64,000 bases of DNA from the NCBI RefSeq assembly GCF_001050115.1, contig NZ_CP012024.1, positions 476,001-540,000 of the forward strand, written 5' to 3'. Below, piece by piece: positions 51,959 to 59,649 of the stretch. Below the pieces are notes generated by a model. It did no database searches. It was given only the letters and a program-made list of their open reading frames with translations, and was not told where the DNA came from. Position 1 is the stretch's first letter. Every line of letters starts with the position of its first letter. The position numbers were made by a program, and so were the translations under genes. Origin of the DNA: Bacillus smithii (GTDB lineage Bacteria > Bacillota > Bacilli > Bacillales > DSM-4216).

Positions 51959-52714
51959 ATGGCGGATTTTGAAAAAGCGGCGAAATTTGAACATGGATTT
52001 TGGCTTCAGGTATTGGGAGATCATGCTCGATTTATACACGATTCACTCGGTCCTCAAGAACAACGGGAAATCGATTTGGCCCGTTATTTTATTCAAACGT
52101 TTGATTACCTTCTCGCAAGGGTTCAAGTCGATGACTTAGGGGCATTAAGCAACAAGGTGGAAGAAGAGGGCAATAAACTAAGAGAGTTTAAGCTCCGTTT
52201 AATCGAACGGCATTTGGTCGGAAAGATTCAAATAGGATTAAGTCCATCCTTTGTGAACCATATGGTCAATGAATTAGAGGAATATTTACGGATTTTAGAC
52301 TATTTAAAAAAAGGAGCAGTTCCTCCTATCTTTCATGAACTTCACCACCACTTAATCTGGATTTTAGATGCGGCCGGTCATGCCGGAGCCATTTCAGATA
52401 ACATGGATAGAATCGAAAAGAAAATCAAAGAGAAAAGCGATGATTTTACAAAAGACTTCGAAGCATTTTATTTAAAAGCGGTAGAAATGACAGGATTTCT
52501 GAGAACCAATCTTTCCTCTTTCCCCGCATTAGAGAGGCTTCATCATGATGTTTCCCTTGAAATGAAGCTCTTTATGAACTTTCTGAATGAAATAGAAGAG
52601 CTGGGATTAAGTAAGCAAGCTTTGGGTACTTTTGCCCCTCTAATGGCGGATCATATGATGAGAGAAGAGTGCTATTATTTAATAAGAATAGCGAGAAGTC
52701 CTCTTCCTCTTTAG
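51959..52714 (+). CDS. DUF2935 family all-helical protein
   Basis: A 251-residue soluble helical protein with the two-repeat DUF2935 layout: EHGFWLQVLGDHARFIHD at residues 10-27 and a second copy, ALERLHHDVSLEMKLFMNFLNE, near residue 190. Regularly spaced Glu/His pairs (EHxxWxxxxxDHAxFI, HHxL, MMREECYYL) suggest a ferritin- or hemerythrin-like metal site, but the biochemical role is not known. SD AAAGGGGAGAGG. Convergent with the truncated yhgE, whose end lies 33 bp away. Confidence 0.85.
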   Translation: MADFEKAAKFEHGFWLQVLGDHARFIHDSLGPQEQREIDLARYFIQTFDYLLARVQVDDLGALSNKVEEEGNKLREFKLRLIERHLVGKIQIGLSPSFVNHMVNELEEYLRILDYLKKGAVPPIFHELHHHLIWILDAAGHAGAISDNMDRIEKKIKEKSDDFTKDFEAFYLKAVEMTGFLRTNLSSFPALERLHHDVSLEMKLFMNFLNEIEELGLSKQALGTFAPLMADHMMREECYYLIRIARSPLPL

Positions 52715-52746
52715 GTGGGGGATGAATCGCTATTTTATTTTTTCTT

Positions 52747-54216
52747 CTATCCTACTATAATAACAAAAAACATAAAAAAAGGAGCAATTCCCGTACCGTA
52801 GTTTTGAACATGTGAAAGATTAGATTTCTCCAATTGAACCGGTTCGGCAAACATGGAGGCGATGTCATCGTTGTCATGAATATTGGACGTTTTCTTGGCG
52901 GCTTCATTTAATTTTGTCGATAACTCTTTTGAGCCGTCTGACAATTGGACAAGTCCATTCGTTAATTGATTGGCACCATGATCTAGTTGGTTTTCACCGT
53001 TTGCCAATTGATTTACTCCAGTTTGCAAGGAAGAAAATCCTTGCTGCCATTGATGAAAACCATTGGCAAATTGGACCGTTCCGGCGGATAATTGTTTCGC
53101 TCCGATGGCGGCTTCATTCATCTTGTCGCCAAATTGTTTCATGCCTTCTTCGATTTTCGCTTGTCCTGCCGCTAATTTCTCTGAACCTTGGGCCAGTTTT
53201 GATTGGCCGCTTTTCAATTGTTGCGTTGCTTTTGCTATTCCATCAGACATGGCGACGATTTGAAGAAATTGAGCATCTTTTTGCGCCTCTGGATGCGTTT
53301 TGATATACTGTTCCAATTGTTTCTTCAGTGCGTTCGCCGCATCGTTCACACGGGATTGTCCTTGAACTAATTTCTCATTCCCGCTTGCCCAATCCTTTGT
53401 TCCTTCTGTTAATTGATTCATTCCGGATTCCAATGTTTCATGTCCTTTCGATAGCTGGGACATGCCATTGTATAGCGATAACGATCCGTTTTGAATTCTA
53501 TCCAACCCTTTGTTTAACTCTTGCTGACCGTTTGACAGTTTTCCGGTTCCTTGTTGAAGTTGAGCCGTCCCATTTTCCAGACGATGGATCCCTTCAGACA
53601 GTTGAACCATTCCGTTTTTTTCTTTCAAAATCCCTTCATTTAATTTCTCCGCACCGTCACTAGCTTTCCTGAGCCCCTTTGCTAATTGCTGAAACTTTGA
53701 AAATACGCCATCCGCATAAGATTTTGTAATGCTGTCGGCTATTTTTGTTTTCATTTCTTCCGTTGCGGTCGAGCTGATTTGTGAGGCGACATAGCTTTTG
53801 CCTGGATTCAATTGATAAATTAGTTTGGCGGGTTGGGGATGTTCATCCATCAACGTGCTGACTTTTTCGGAAAAATCTTTGGGAATGGTGATGACCATAT
53901 AGTAATTGCCATCTTTTAAGCCTTGTTCAGCCACCTTTTTCGAGACAAAGTGGAAATTCAAATCTTTGTTTTTCTTCAATTCTTTGACAAAGTCTTTCCC
54001 CGCATGAATCGGTTTGTGATCCATCATCGAACCTTGATCTAAGTTCACAACCGCAACGGGCAGTTTGTCCAATCGTCCGTATGGATCCCAGTATCCTGCT
54101 ATAAAGAATCCGGCATAGATTAAAGGAACAATCAAAAGAAATACTAATGCAATCCGCCCATGTTTATGAGCCCACATCAATTTTAAGTCTTTGTAAATTA
54201 ATTTGATTCCTTTCAT
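52747..54216 (-). pseudogene. YhgE/Pip-domain membrane protein, truncated at the C-terminus
   Basis: The 489 residues present match the N-terminal part of YhgE/phage-infection-protein homologues: one membrane helix (ALVFLLIVPLIYAGFFIAGY), an ABC-2-like extracellular domain, then a long coiled-coil of repeated G-x-x-x-L units (GTAQLQQGTGKLSNGQQEL). Relatives are usually 700 residues or more, ending in about five membrane helices; here translation stops just after the first part of that segment (GTGIAPFFMFFVIIVG). Only 32 bp remain before the convergent DUF2935 stop, so the missing part was deleted. It may still make a one-span protein. The LysR gene upstream is divergent. Confidence 0.8.
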
Positions 54217-54281
54217 TCTTACCTCCTTGCCATGGTTGAAAGTTATATAGCCATTTTTTTATCATAAATTTTTTCATCCAT

Positions 54282-54308
54282 ATTGTATAATATATAATTA
54301 ATTACAAT
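54282..54308. promoter_or_regulatory. Candidate LysR-type binding dyad
   Basis: ATTGTA-N15-TACAAT, containing a T-N11-A element, in the yhgE/lysR divergent intergenic region. Position and symmetry fit LysR autoregulation. Confidence 0.5.
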
Positions 54309-54348
54309 AAGATAGCTTTCAGTCTATGGATAAGGCGGTGTATGGCAG

Positions 54349-55251
54349 ATGGAATTGCTGCAACTGAAGTATTTTCAAACCGTTGCACGTCTCGAACACA
54401 TGTCGAAAGCGGCAGAGGAACTGAACATTGCCCAACCTTCCCTTAGCAAGACGATTGCCAGATTGGAAGAAGATCTTGGCGTTCCGCTGTTCGATCGTCA
54501 AAATCGTCAAATTAAACTAAATCGATATGGAAAAATATTTTTGGGACGGGTTGAAAGAGCCTTTATGGAATTAAAGGAAGGGAAAAGAGAAATTTTAGAG
54601 TTGGCAGAGCGAAATCAACATAAGATCAGCTTGGCTGTATCCATTCCAAGAGTCCTTCCTGATTTATTAGGTTCTTTTTTAAAAAAATATCCTCAAGTCC
54701 ATTTTCAACAATTTGTCCATTCGACATCGTCCATGAAACGTCATCTGAAAAACGGGGAAATCGATTTTTGTATTTCTTCGGTTCCCATTGAAGACCCTGA
54801 AATCATTTGGCAGCCCCTTTTCACGGAAGAAATTTTTTTGATTGTCCCGCCTGGACATCGGCTGGAAGGACGAGAAACGATTTATCTTGATGAAGTCAAG
54901 GACGAATCTTTTATCAGTATGCATACGGGATATGAAATCCGTAACTTAACCGATGAATTTTGCAGAAAAGCAGGTTTTATGCCACATATTGCTTTTGAAG
55001 GGGACGAGCCGGGAGTCATAGGGGATTTAGTGAAACAAGGATTGGGGGTTGCTTTTATTCCGGCCATCTATTGGATTCATCAAAAGAAACCTACTTTGAA
55101 TCGATTACGAATCTTAGAACCAACATGCCAACGAACGATTGGTTTAGGCTGGTCTAAAAGACGATACTTTTCAGAAACAGCTCGTCAGTTTCATCAATTT
55201 ATCTTCGAGTATTTCTCGAACATTTCTTCACAACTGAAAGAGATGACGTAG
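54349..55251 (+). CDS. LysR-family transcriptional regulator
   Basis: A 300-residue LTTR: N-terminal helix-turn-helix (LEHMSKAAEELNIAQPSLSKTIARLE, residues 15-40) and a type 2 periplasmic-binding effector domain from about residue 90. Divergent from the truncated yhgE, which could have been its target. The effector is unknown. SD AAGGCGGTG. The last 130 bp recur at 56490-56640. No terminator follows directly; the gene runs straight into a group II intron fragment. Confidence 0.9.
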   Translation: MELLQLKYFQTVARLEHMSKAAEELNIAQPSLSKTIARLEEDLGVPLFDRQNRQIKLNRYGKIFLGRVERAFMELKEGKREILELAERNQHKISLAVSIPRVLPDLLGSFLKKYPQVHFQQFVHSTSSMKRHLKNGEIDFCISSVPIEDPEIIWQPLFTEEIFLIVPPGHRLEGRETIYLDEVKDESFISMHTGYEIRNLTDEFCRKAGFMPHIAFEGDEPGVIGDLVKQGLGVAFIPAIYWIHQKKPTLNRLRILEPTCQRTIGLGWSKRRYFSETARQFHQFIFEYFSNISSQLKEMT

Positions 55252-55333
55252 TGTCAAAATGAATGTTCAAGGACCGTTACTGCCAAAAGCATATTTGAGA
55301 GTAAAAATCAACGGACTTGCTGGTGATGGCTAG

Positions 55334-55681
55334 TCGATCTCAATGGAAGAAAGAATCAAAAGACTAAATCAGTACCTAATGGGTTGGTGCGGATACTTTT
55401 CACTAGCTGGCACTCCTATTGTCTTTAAGAAGCTTGATAAATGGATAAGAAGAAGGCTCCGAATGATGATCTGGAAACAGTGGAAGAAGCCGAAAACGAA
55501 AATAAAGAAACTTATACAACTCGGAGTTCAACCATATAAAGCATATGAATGGGGAAATTCGAGGAAATCATATTGGAGAATCTCTAAAAGTCCCATATTA
55601 CACCAAACCCTTGGCAACTCTTATTGGAGTAGCCAAGGGCTGAAAAGCCTGTACAGTAAATATGGCGAAAAGCGTCATTAA
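55334..55681 (+). pseudogene. ltrA: Group II intron reverse transcriptase/maturase, C-terminal fragment
   Basis: About 115 residues match the maturase (X/thumb) and end region of LtrA-type proteins: SMEERIKRLNQYLMGWCGYF, then LDKWIRRRLRMMIWKQWKKP and LHQTLGNSYWSSQGLKSLYS. The in-frame TAG at 55331-55333 and the lack of all RT palm motifs (no YADD) show it is a remnant. The first ATG is at 55343. Confidence 0.9.
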
Positions 55682-55763
55682 TTTGATTGAACCGCCGTAT
55701 ACCGAACGGTACATACGGTGATGTGAGAGGACGGAGGTTCACCACCTCCTACTACTTGATTTA
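55334..55763 (+). mobile_element. Group II intron, 5'-truncated remnant
   Basis: The 3' part of a bacterial group II intron: the C-terminal end of the intron reverse transcriptase/maturase (to 55681), then domain V (about 55689-55722; CCGTATACCGAACGGTACATACGG hairpin) and domain VI (GGACGGAGGTTCACCACCTCC). Domains V and VI align with the second intron at 57272-57345, but the domain V tip stem differs by swapped pairs (ACCGAACGGT against ACGGAACCGT). The RNA 5' half and most of the RT are gone, so it cannot move on its own. Confidence 0.88.
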
Positions 55764-55916
55764 TGAACGCTTCCCATTTTCTTCAAATCCTCTGAAGGTG
55801 AAGCTGTCAAACGATTTTCCATATGAGGATCTACTCACCCGATATGACTCTATTGCAAGAAAACATGGAAATCATCATGAATGCTTAGTAAGTTCCAGGT
55901 GTAAGGTTCTCCTAAT

Positions 55917-56393
55917 TTATAAATAAAAATGAAAACCAACATAACAAAGATATATGACTAAAACAGTGAAAAATCCTTGTTCAATTGCACCGCCGGTACG
56001 AATGCCAAAAGGTATACCAATTTCGATTTTTAAAGGCCATAAAAACTTAACTCCTTGTTTTGTGAGCATATCCAAGACCATATGACTGAACATTCCCATC
56101 AAGATACCCAATTCAATATCTTTAGGCCAGGAAGTTTGTTGGAATAAGAAGAATGCTAAAACTAAAAACAAAAGACTATGAGTAAAGGAGCGATGACCGA
56201 ATACCGTGCTGATGATGTTGTCAATCAACGGCACCTTTCGGCCAATTAATGAACCGGTGTGATCAATATCCGGTATTAAAGCACCAAGGGCTAAACTACC
56301 AAAAAAAAGCGCTTCATGGCCAACGGCTCCTCCCAAGTTTAAATATAGAGAGCCTGCTGCTAAGCCCCCAACAATATGTGTTTTACCTTCCAT
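55917..56393 (-). CDS. YdjM-type membrane-bound metal-dependent hydrolase
   Basis: A 158-residue membrane protein of the YdjM/LexA-regulated hydrolase superfamily (DUF457). Conserved His/Asp motifs: MEGKTHIVGG, LIPDIDHTGSLIGRK, GHRSFTHSLLF and FSHMVLDMLTKQG. About four membrane segments. Substrate unknown; homologues are often DNA-damage induced. It lies between the two intron remnants and the two lysR 3' ends, so it may be part of an inserted or rearranged block. Confidence 0.85.
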   Translation of the reverse strand: MEGKTHIVGGLAAGSLYLNLGGAVGHEALFFGSLALGALIPDIDHTGSLIGRKVPLIDNIISTVFGHRSFTHSLLFLVLAFFLFQQTSWPKDIELGILMGMFSHMVLDMLTKQGVKFLWPLKIEIGIPFGIRTGGAIEQGFFTVLVIYLCYVGFHFYL

Positions 56394-56489
56394 TTTTCTC
56401 CCCTATTCTTTTAAACTATTTCCATAGCTTAGTATGAATTAGCTTTTAAATGAAATCAACCAGGCTGATGTCTTCCTTCATCAAGGAGT

Positions 56490-56626
56490 CAACATGCCAA
56501 CAAACCATTGGTTTAGGTTGGTCCAAAACCAAAAGACGATACTTTTCGGAAACAGCTCGTCAGTTTCATCAATTTATCTTCGAGTATTTCTCGAACATTT
56601 CTTCACAACTGAAAGAGATGCCGTAG
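56490..56626 (+). pseudogene. Duplicated 3' end of the LysR-family gene
   Basis: Aligns with 55121-55251 at roughly 90% identity. It has one in-frame 6-bp insertion (GWSKTKRRYF instead of GWSKRRYF) and ends ...SSQLKEMP-stop where the complete gene ends ...KEMT-stop. Similarity continues some 14 bp past the stop. No start or helix-turn-helix part is present. Confidence 0.88.
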
Positions 56627-56666
56627 TGCCAAAAGAAATGGCCGAGATCCCGTTTTGTCGAATAAA

Positions 56667-56701
56667 AAAACAGACTTGCCAAGTGTGGCGGGGCTGTTTT
56701 T
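56667..56701 (+). terminator. Terminator after the lysR fragment, target of the group II intron
   Basis: AAAACAG-A-CTTGCCA-AGTG-TGGC-G-GGGCTGTTTTT forms an imperfect stem with a T run. The group II intron begins 4 nt after it, the location preference of bacterial class C introns. Confidence 0.85.
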
Positions 56702-56704
56702 CGT

Positions 56705-57345
56705 GTGCGCCCGGCATGGGTGTAATCTATAGGGTGAAAGTCCCGAGCTGCGAAGGCAGAAGTAGCAGTTAGCTTAACGCAAGGGTGTCCGTGGTGACGC
56801 GGAATCTGAAGGAAGCTGGAGGCAAAACACCGGTCCGAGGAACACGAACCTCATATAAGGCTAGGTATGATTGAGTGAGTTTGCATAACAAAACAAAGCT
56901 CTTTCTGTCGAAGGTCATATCGAGTAAATGAGGCGGATAGATGGTGTGAAAGTGCATGTACTTACCCGGGGAGGTCTGGCGGATATGTGAAGTACTCTTC
57001 ATAACCTACTTAGTGATAAGTAGCTGAACCGTCAGAAGTCAGCAGAGGTCATAGTATTAGTTGGTCTAGAACAACTAAGAAGGACCGAACAATTAAGAGA
57101 GAATAGCCCTTGGTATTCAGTGAGTCATGATGAACACAGAAAACGTAGTACCTCACTTGAGGGAGGAAGCGGTGAATCCCGTGGGAGACCTCTTGGAGGG
57201 TGGAGTGACCACTGGCATAAAGAGAACAGCTATTCACGGAAGTTATAAAGACTTGCGTCAATTATCTTAATTGAACCGCCGTATACGGAACCGTACGTAC
57301 GGTGGTGTGAGAGGACGGGGGTTAATCACCCCCTCCTACTCGATT
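56705..57345 (+). mobile_element. Group II intron, class C-like, with ORF almost completely deleted
   Basis: Starts GTGCGCCCGGCATGGGTG, the typical 5' end, keeps domain I-III-like sequence, a shortened domain IV (about 57040-57265), and ends with domain V (CCGTATACGGAACCGTACGTACGG) and domain VI (GGACGGGGGTTAATCACCCCCTCC), 3' end near 57345. About 640 bp against the usual 1.8-2 kb; the reverse transcriptase is absent. The RNA core may still splice if a maturase is supplied from elsewhere. It sits between a terminator and the aco promoter. Confidence 0.88.
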
Positions 57346-57396
57346 CGTTGCTCATGATGAATGATGATTCCATTGATCGAACAACAGAGCGTGATC

Positions 57397-57421
57397 TTGA
57401 ACTCCTATTCAACGTGTTCAA
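57397..57421. promoter_or_regulatory. Possible upstream activator site of the aco operon
   Basis: TTGAAC-N13-GTTCAA, centred about 100 bp upstream of the -24 element, a normal place for a sigma-54 enhancer site. A partly overlapping ATTCAACGTGTTCAAT adds further half-sites. No AcoR-type activator gene is seen in this window. Confidence 0.4.
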
Positions 57422-57428
57422 TTGGAGA

Positions 57429-57464
57429 CAAAAAGAGACACCGGTCTCGTTTTGTCTCTTTTTG
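57429..57464. terminator. Bidirectional hairpin upstream of the aco promoter
   Basis: CAAAAAGAGACA/TGTCTCTTTTTG, a perfect 12-bp stem with a 12-nt loop, A-rich on one side and T-rich on the other. It would block read-through from the intron region into acoA. Confidence 0.75.
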
Positions 57465-57510
57465 TGTTTGCGAGAATTGCTCGATGCTTCATGTTGACGC
57501 TGATGATTTT

Positions 57511-57526
57511 TGGCACGCTTTTTGCA
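57511..57526 (+). promoter_or_regulatory. Sigma-54 (-24/-12) promoter of acoABCL
   Basis: TGGCACGCTTTTTGCA matches TGGCAC-N5-TTGCA exactly, with GG and GC separated by 10 nt. It is 44 bp before the acoA ATG. In B. subtilis the aco operon is SigL-dependent; sigL is at 35921 in this window. Confidence 0.93.
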
Positions 57527-57569
57527 GTAAGAAAGGGTGAAGAAACAAGAATGAAGGAGGTTCAAAAAG

Positions 57570-58562
57570 ATGAATGTGATTCAAGGCAAAGGAGTTGCTT
57601 TAACTCGGGAAAAAGCCAAATGGATGTATCAAAAAATGCTGGAAATTCGTGTATTTGAAGATAAGGTTCATGAAATCTTTGCACAAGGGAAATTACCTGG
57701 CTTTGTTCATTTGTATGCAGGCGAAGAAGCGATAGCGGTTGGGGTGTGTGCGCACTTAAGTGATAAAGATACGATTACAAGTACGCATCGCGGGCACGGC
57801 CACTGTATTGCCAAAGGCTGCGACTTGGATGGAATGATGGCGGAGCTTTTTGGAAAGATCACTGGGTTGTGCAAAGGGAAAGGCGGTTCCATGCACATTG
57901 CCGACTTAGATAAAGGAATGCTGGGGGCGAATGGAATTGTAGGGGGAGGTTATCCTCTTGCTTGCGGGGCTGCGTTGACAGCGAAGTATAAAAAGACGGA
58001 AGATGTAAGCGTTTGCTTCTTTGGCGACGGGGCCAATAATCAAGGAACTTTTCACGAAGGACTTAATTTAGCGTCTATTTGGAAGCTGCCGGTTGTTTTT
58101 GTAGCGGAAAATAACGGGTATGGAGAAGCGACGCCATTTGAATATGCATCAAGCTGTAAACAGATTGTCGATCGCGCCATCGGCTACAACATGCCTGCCG
58201 TTCGCGTCGATGGGAAAGATGTGTTGGCTGTTTATCAAGCAGCGGAGGAAGCCATTCAAAGAGCACGCAACGGAGAAGGTCCAACGCTAATCGAATGTGT
58301 GACTTATCGAAATTACGGCCACTTTGAAGGAGATGCCCAAAAATACAAGACAGAAGAAGAGAAGAGAGAACACCTTCAAGAGCGGGATGCCATCGTTCTA
58401 TTCAGAAAACATTTACTTAGTCAACAACTATTGTCAGAAAAAGAATTAGTGGAAATGGAAGAATCCGTAGAACAGGCGATAGAAAAGGCGGTTGAATTTG
58501 CTGAAAAAAGCCCGTACCCGGAGGCATCAGAGCTGTTAAAAGACGTGTATGTATCTTATTAA
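57570..58562 (+). CDS. acoA: Acetoin dehydrogenase E1 component, alpha subunit
   Basis: Thiamine-diphosphate-dependent E1-alpha that, with AcoB, decarboxylates/cleaves acetoin to acetaldehyde and an acetyl group carried to lipoate. 330 residues; ThDP-binding motif GDGANNQGTFHEGLNLA followed by VFVAENN, and HRGHGHCIAKG near residue 72. SD AAGGAGG. First of four aco genes behind the sigma-54 promoter. Pyruvate dehydrogenase E1-alpha is the alternative, but the short N-terminus, sigma-54 promoter and flanking reductase favour acetoin. Confidence 0.92.
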   Translation: MNVIQGKGVALTREKAKWMYQKMLEIRVFEDKVHEIFAQGKLPGFVHLYAGEEAIAVGVCAHLSDKDTITSTHRGHGHCIAKGCDLDGMMAELFGKITGLCKGKGGSMHIADLDKGMLGANGIVGGGYPLACGAALTAKYKKTEDVSVCFFGDGANNQGTFHEGLNLASIWKLPVVFVAENNGYGEATPFEYASSCKQIVDRAIGYNMPAVRVDGKDVLAVYQAAEEAIQRARNGEGPTLIECVTYRNYGHFEGDAQKYKTEEEKREHLQERDAIVLFRKHLLSQQLLSEKELVEMEESVEQAIEKAVEFAEKSPYPEASELLKDVYVSY

Positions 58563-58585
58563 AAGAATGATAGGAGGCGGTATAG

Positions 58586-59620
58586 ATGGTGAGAAAGATC
58601 AGTATGTCGAGTGCGATTAATGAAGCATTGAAGCTAGCGATGCGAAAAGATGAAAATGTCATTCTGTTAGGAGAAGATGTGGCTGGCGGTGCGGCTGTTG
58701 ACCACTTGCAAGATGATGAAGCATGGGGCGGTGTATTAGGGGTAACGAAAGGATTAGTTCAAGAATTTGGCCGGGAGCGGATTTTGGATACTCCGATATC
58801 CGAAGCGGGATATGTAGGGGCGGCCATGGCCGCAGCGGCTACAGGATTAAGACCGATTGCCGAATTAATGTTTAATGACTTTATCGGAAGTTGTTTGGAT
58901 CAAGTGCTGAATCAAGGGGCCAAATTCCGATATATGTTCGGAGGAAAGGCGAAGGTGCCGGTTACGATTCGAACAACTCACGGAGCAGGCTTTCGGGCGG
59001 CGGCTCAACATTCTCAAAGCTTATATGCCCTATTCACCAGCATTCCCGGCATTAAAGTCGTGGTTCCGTCCACGCCATATGATGCGAAAGGATTGCTGCT
59101 TGCTTCTATTGAAGACGATGATCCGGTGATCTATTTTGAGGACAAGACATTGTATAACACGACTGGGGATGTTCCGGAAGGGTATTACACCATTCCATTA
59201 GGAAAGGCAGACATTAAACGGACAGGATCCGACCTCACGATTGTCGCGATTGGAAAACAAGTTCATACAGCGTTATCGGCAGCGGAAGAATTGGCGAAAA
59301 AAGGATTGGAAGTGGAAGTGGTCGATCCGCGAAGCTTATCTCCGCTGGATGAAGACACGATTCTTTCTTCCGTGGCGAAAACCAATCGTCTTGTGATCAT
59401 TGATGAAGCGAATCCAAGATGCAATGTGGCCACCGATATCGCTGCATTAATTGCCGATAAAGGGTTCGATACGTTGGATGCACCGATTAAACGGATTACG
59501 GCACCGCATACACCTGTGCCATTCTCTCCTCCACTGGAAGACCTTTATCTTCCGACACCGGAAAAAGTAATAGAAGTGGTATCAGAATTAATAGGGGATC
59601 CGTCGCTTCTAAACGTGTAA
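58586..59620 (+). CDS. acoB: Acetoin dehydrogenase E1 component, beta subunit
   Basis: Partner of AcoA in the E1 heterotetramer. A 344-residue transketolase-like protein with ILLGEDVAGGAAVDHL near residue 25, RILDTPISEAGYVGAAMAA near 65, and the C-terminal swivel domain (VEVVDPRSLSPLDEDTI, VIIDEANPRCNVA). SD TAGGAGG, 23 bp after acoA. Length as for B. subtilis AcoB. Confidence 0.92.
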   Translation: MVRKISMSSAINEALKLAMRKDENVILLGEDVAGGAAVDHLQDDEAWGGVLGVTKGLVQEFGRERILDTPISEAGYVGAAMAAAATGLRPIAELMFNDFIGSCLDQVLNQGAKFRYMFGGKAKVPVTIRTTHGAGFRAAAQHSQSLYALFTSIPGIKVVVPSTPYDAKGLLLASIEDDDPVIYFEDKTLYNTTGDVPEGYYTIPLGKADIKRTGSDLTIVAIGKQVHTALSAAEELAKKGLEVEVVDPRSLSPLDEDTILSSVAKTNRLVIIDEANPRCNVATDIAALIADKGFDTLDAPIKRITAPHTPVPFSPPLEDLYLPTPEKVIEVVSELIGDPSLLNV

Positions 59621-59649
59621 TCAAGCAAAAGAGAAAGGAGAGATAGAAA

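Noticed and set aside
55687-55926. A 79-codon frame after the intron RT fragment
   Set aside because: It overlaps intron domains V and VI, which are structural RNA.
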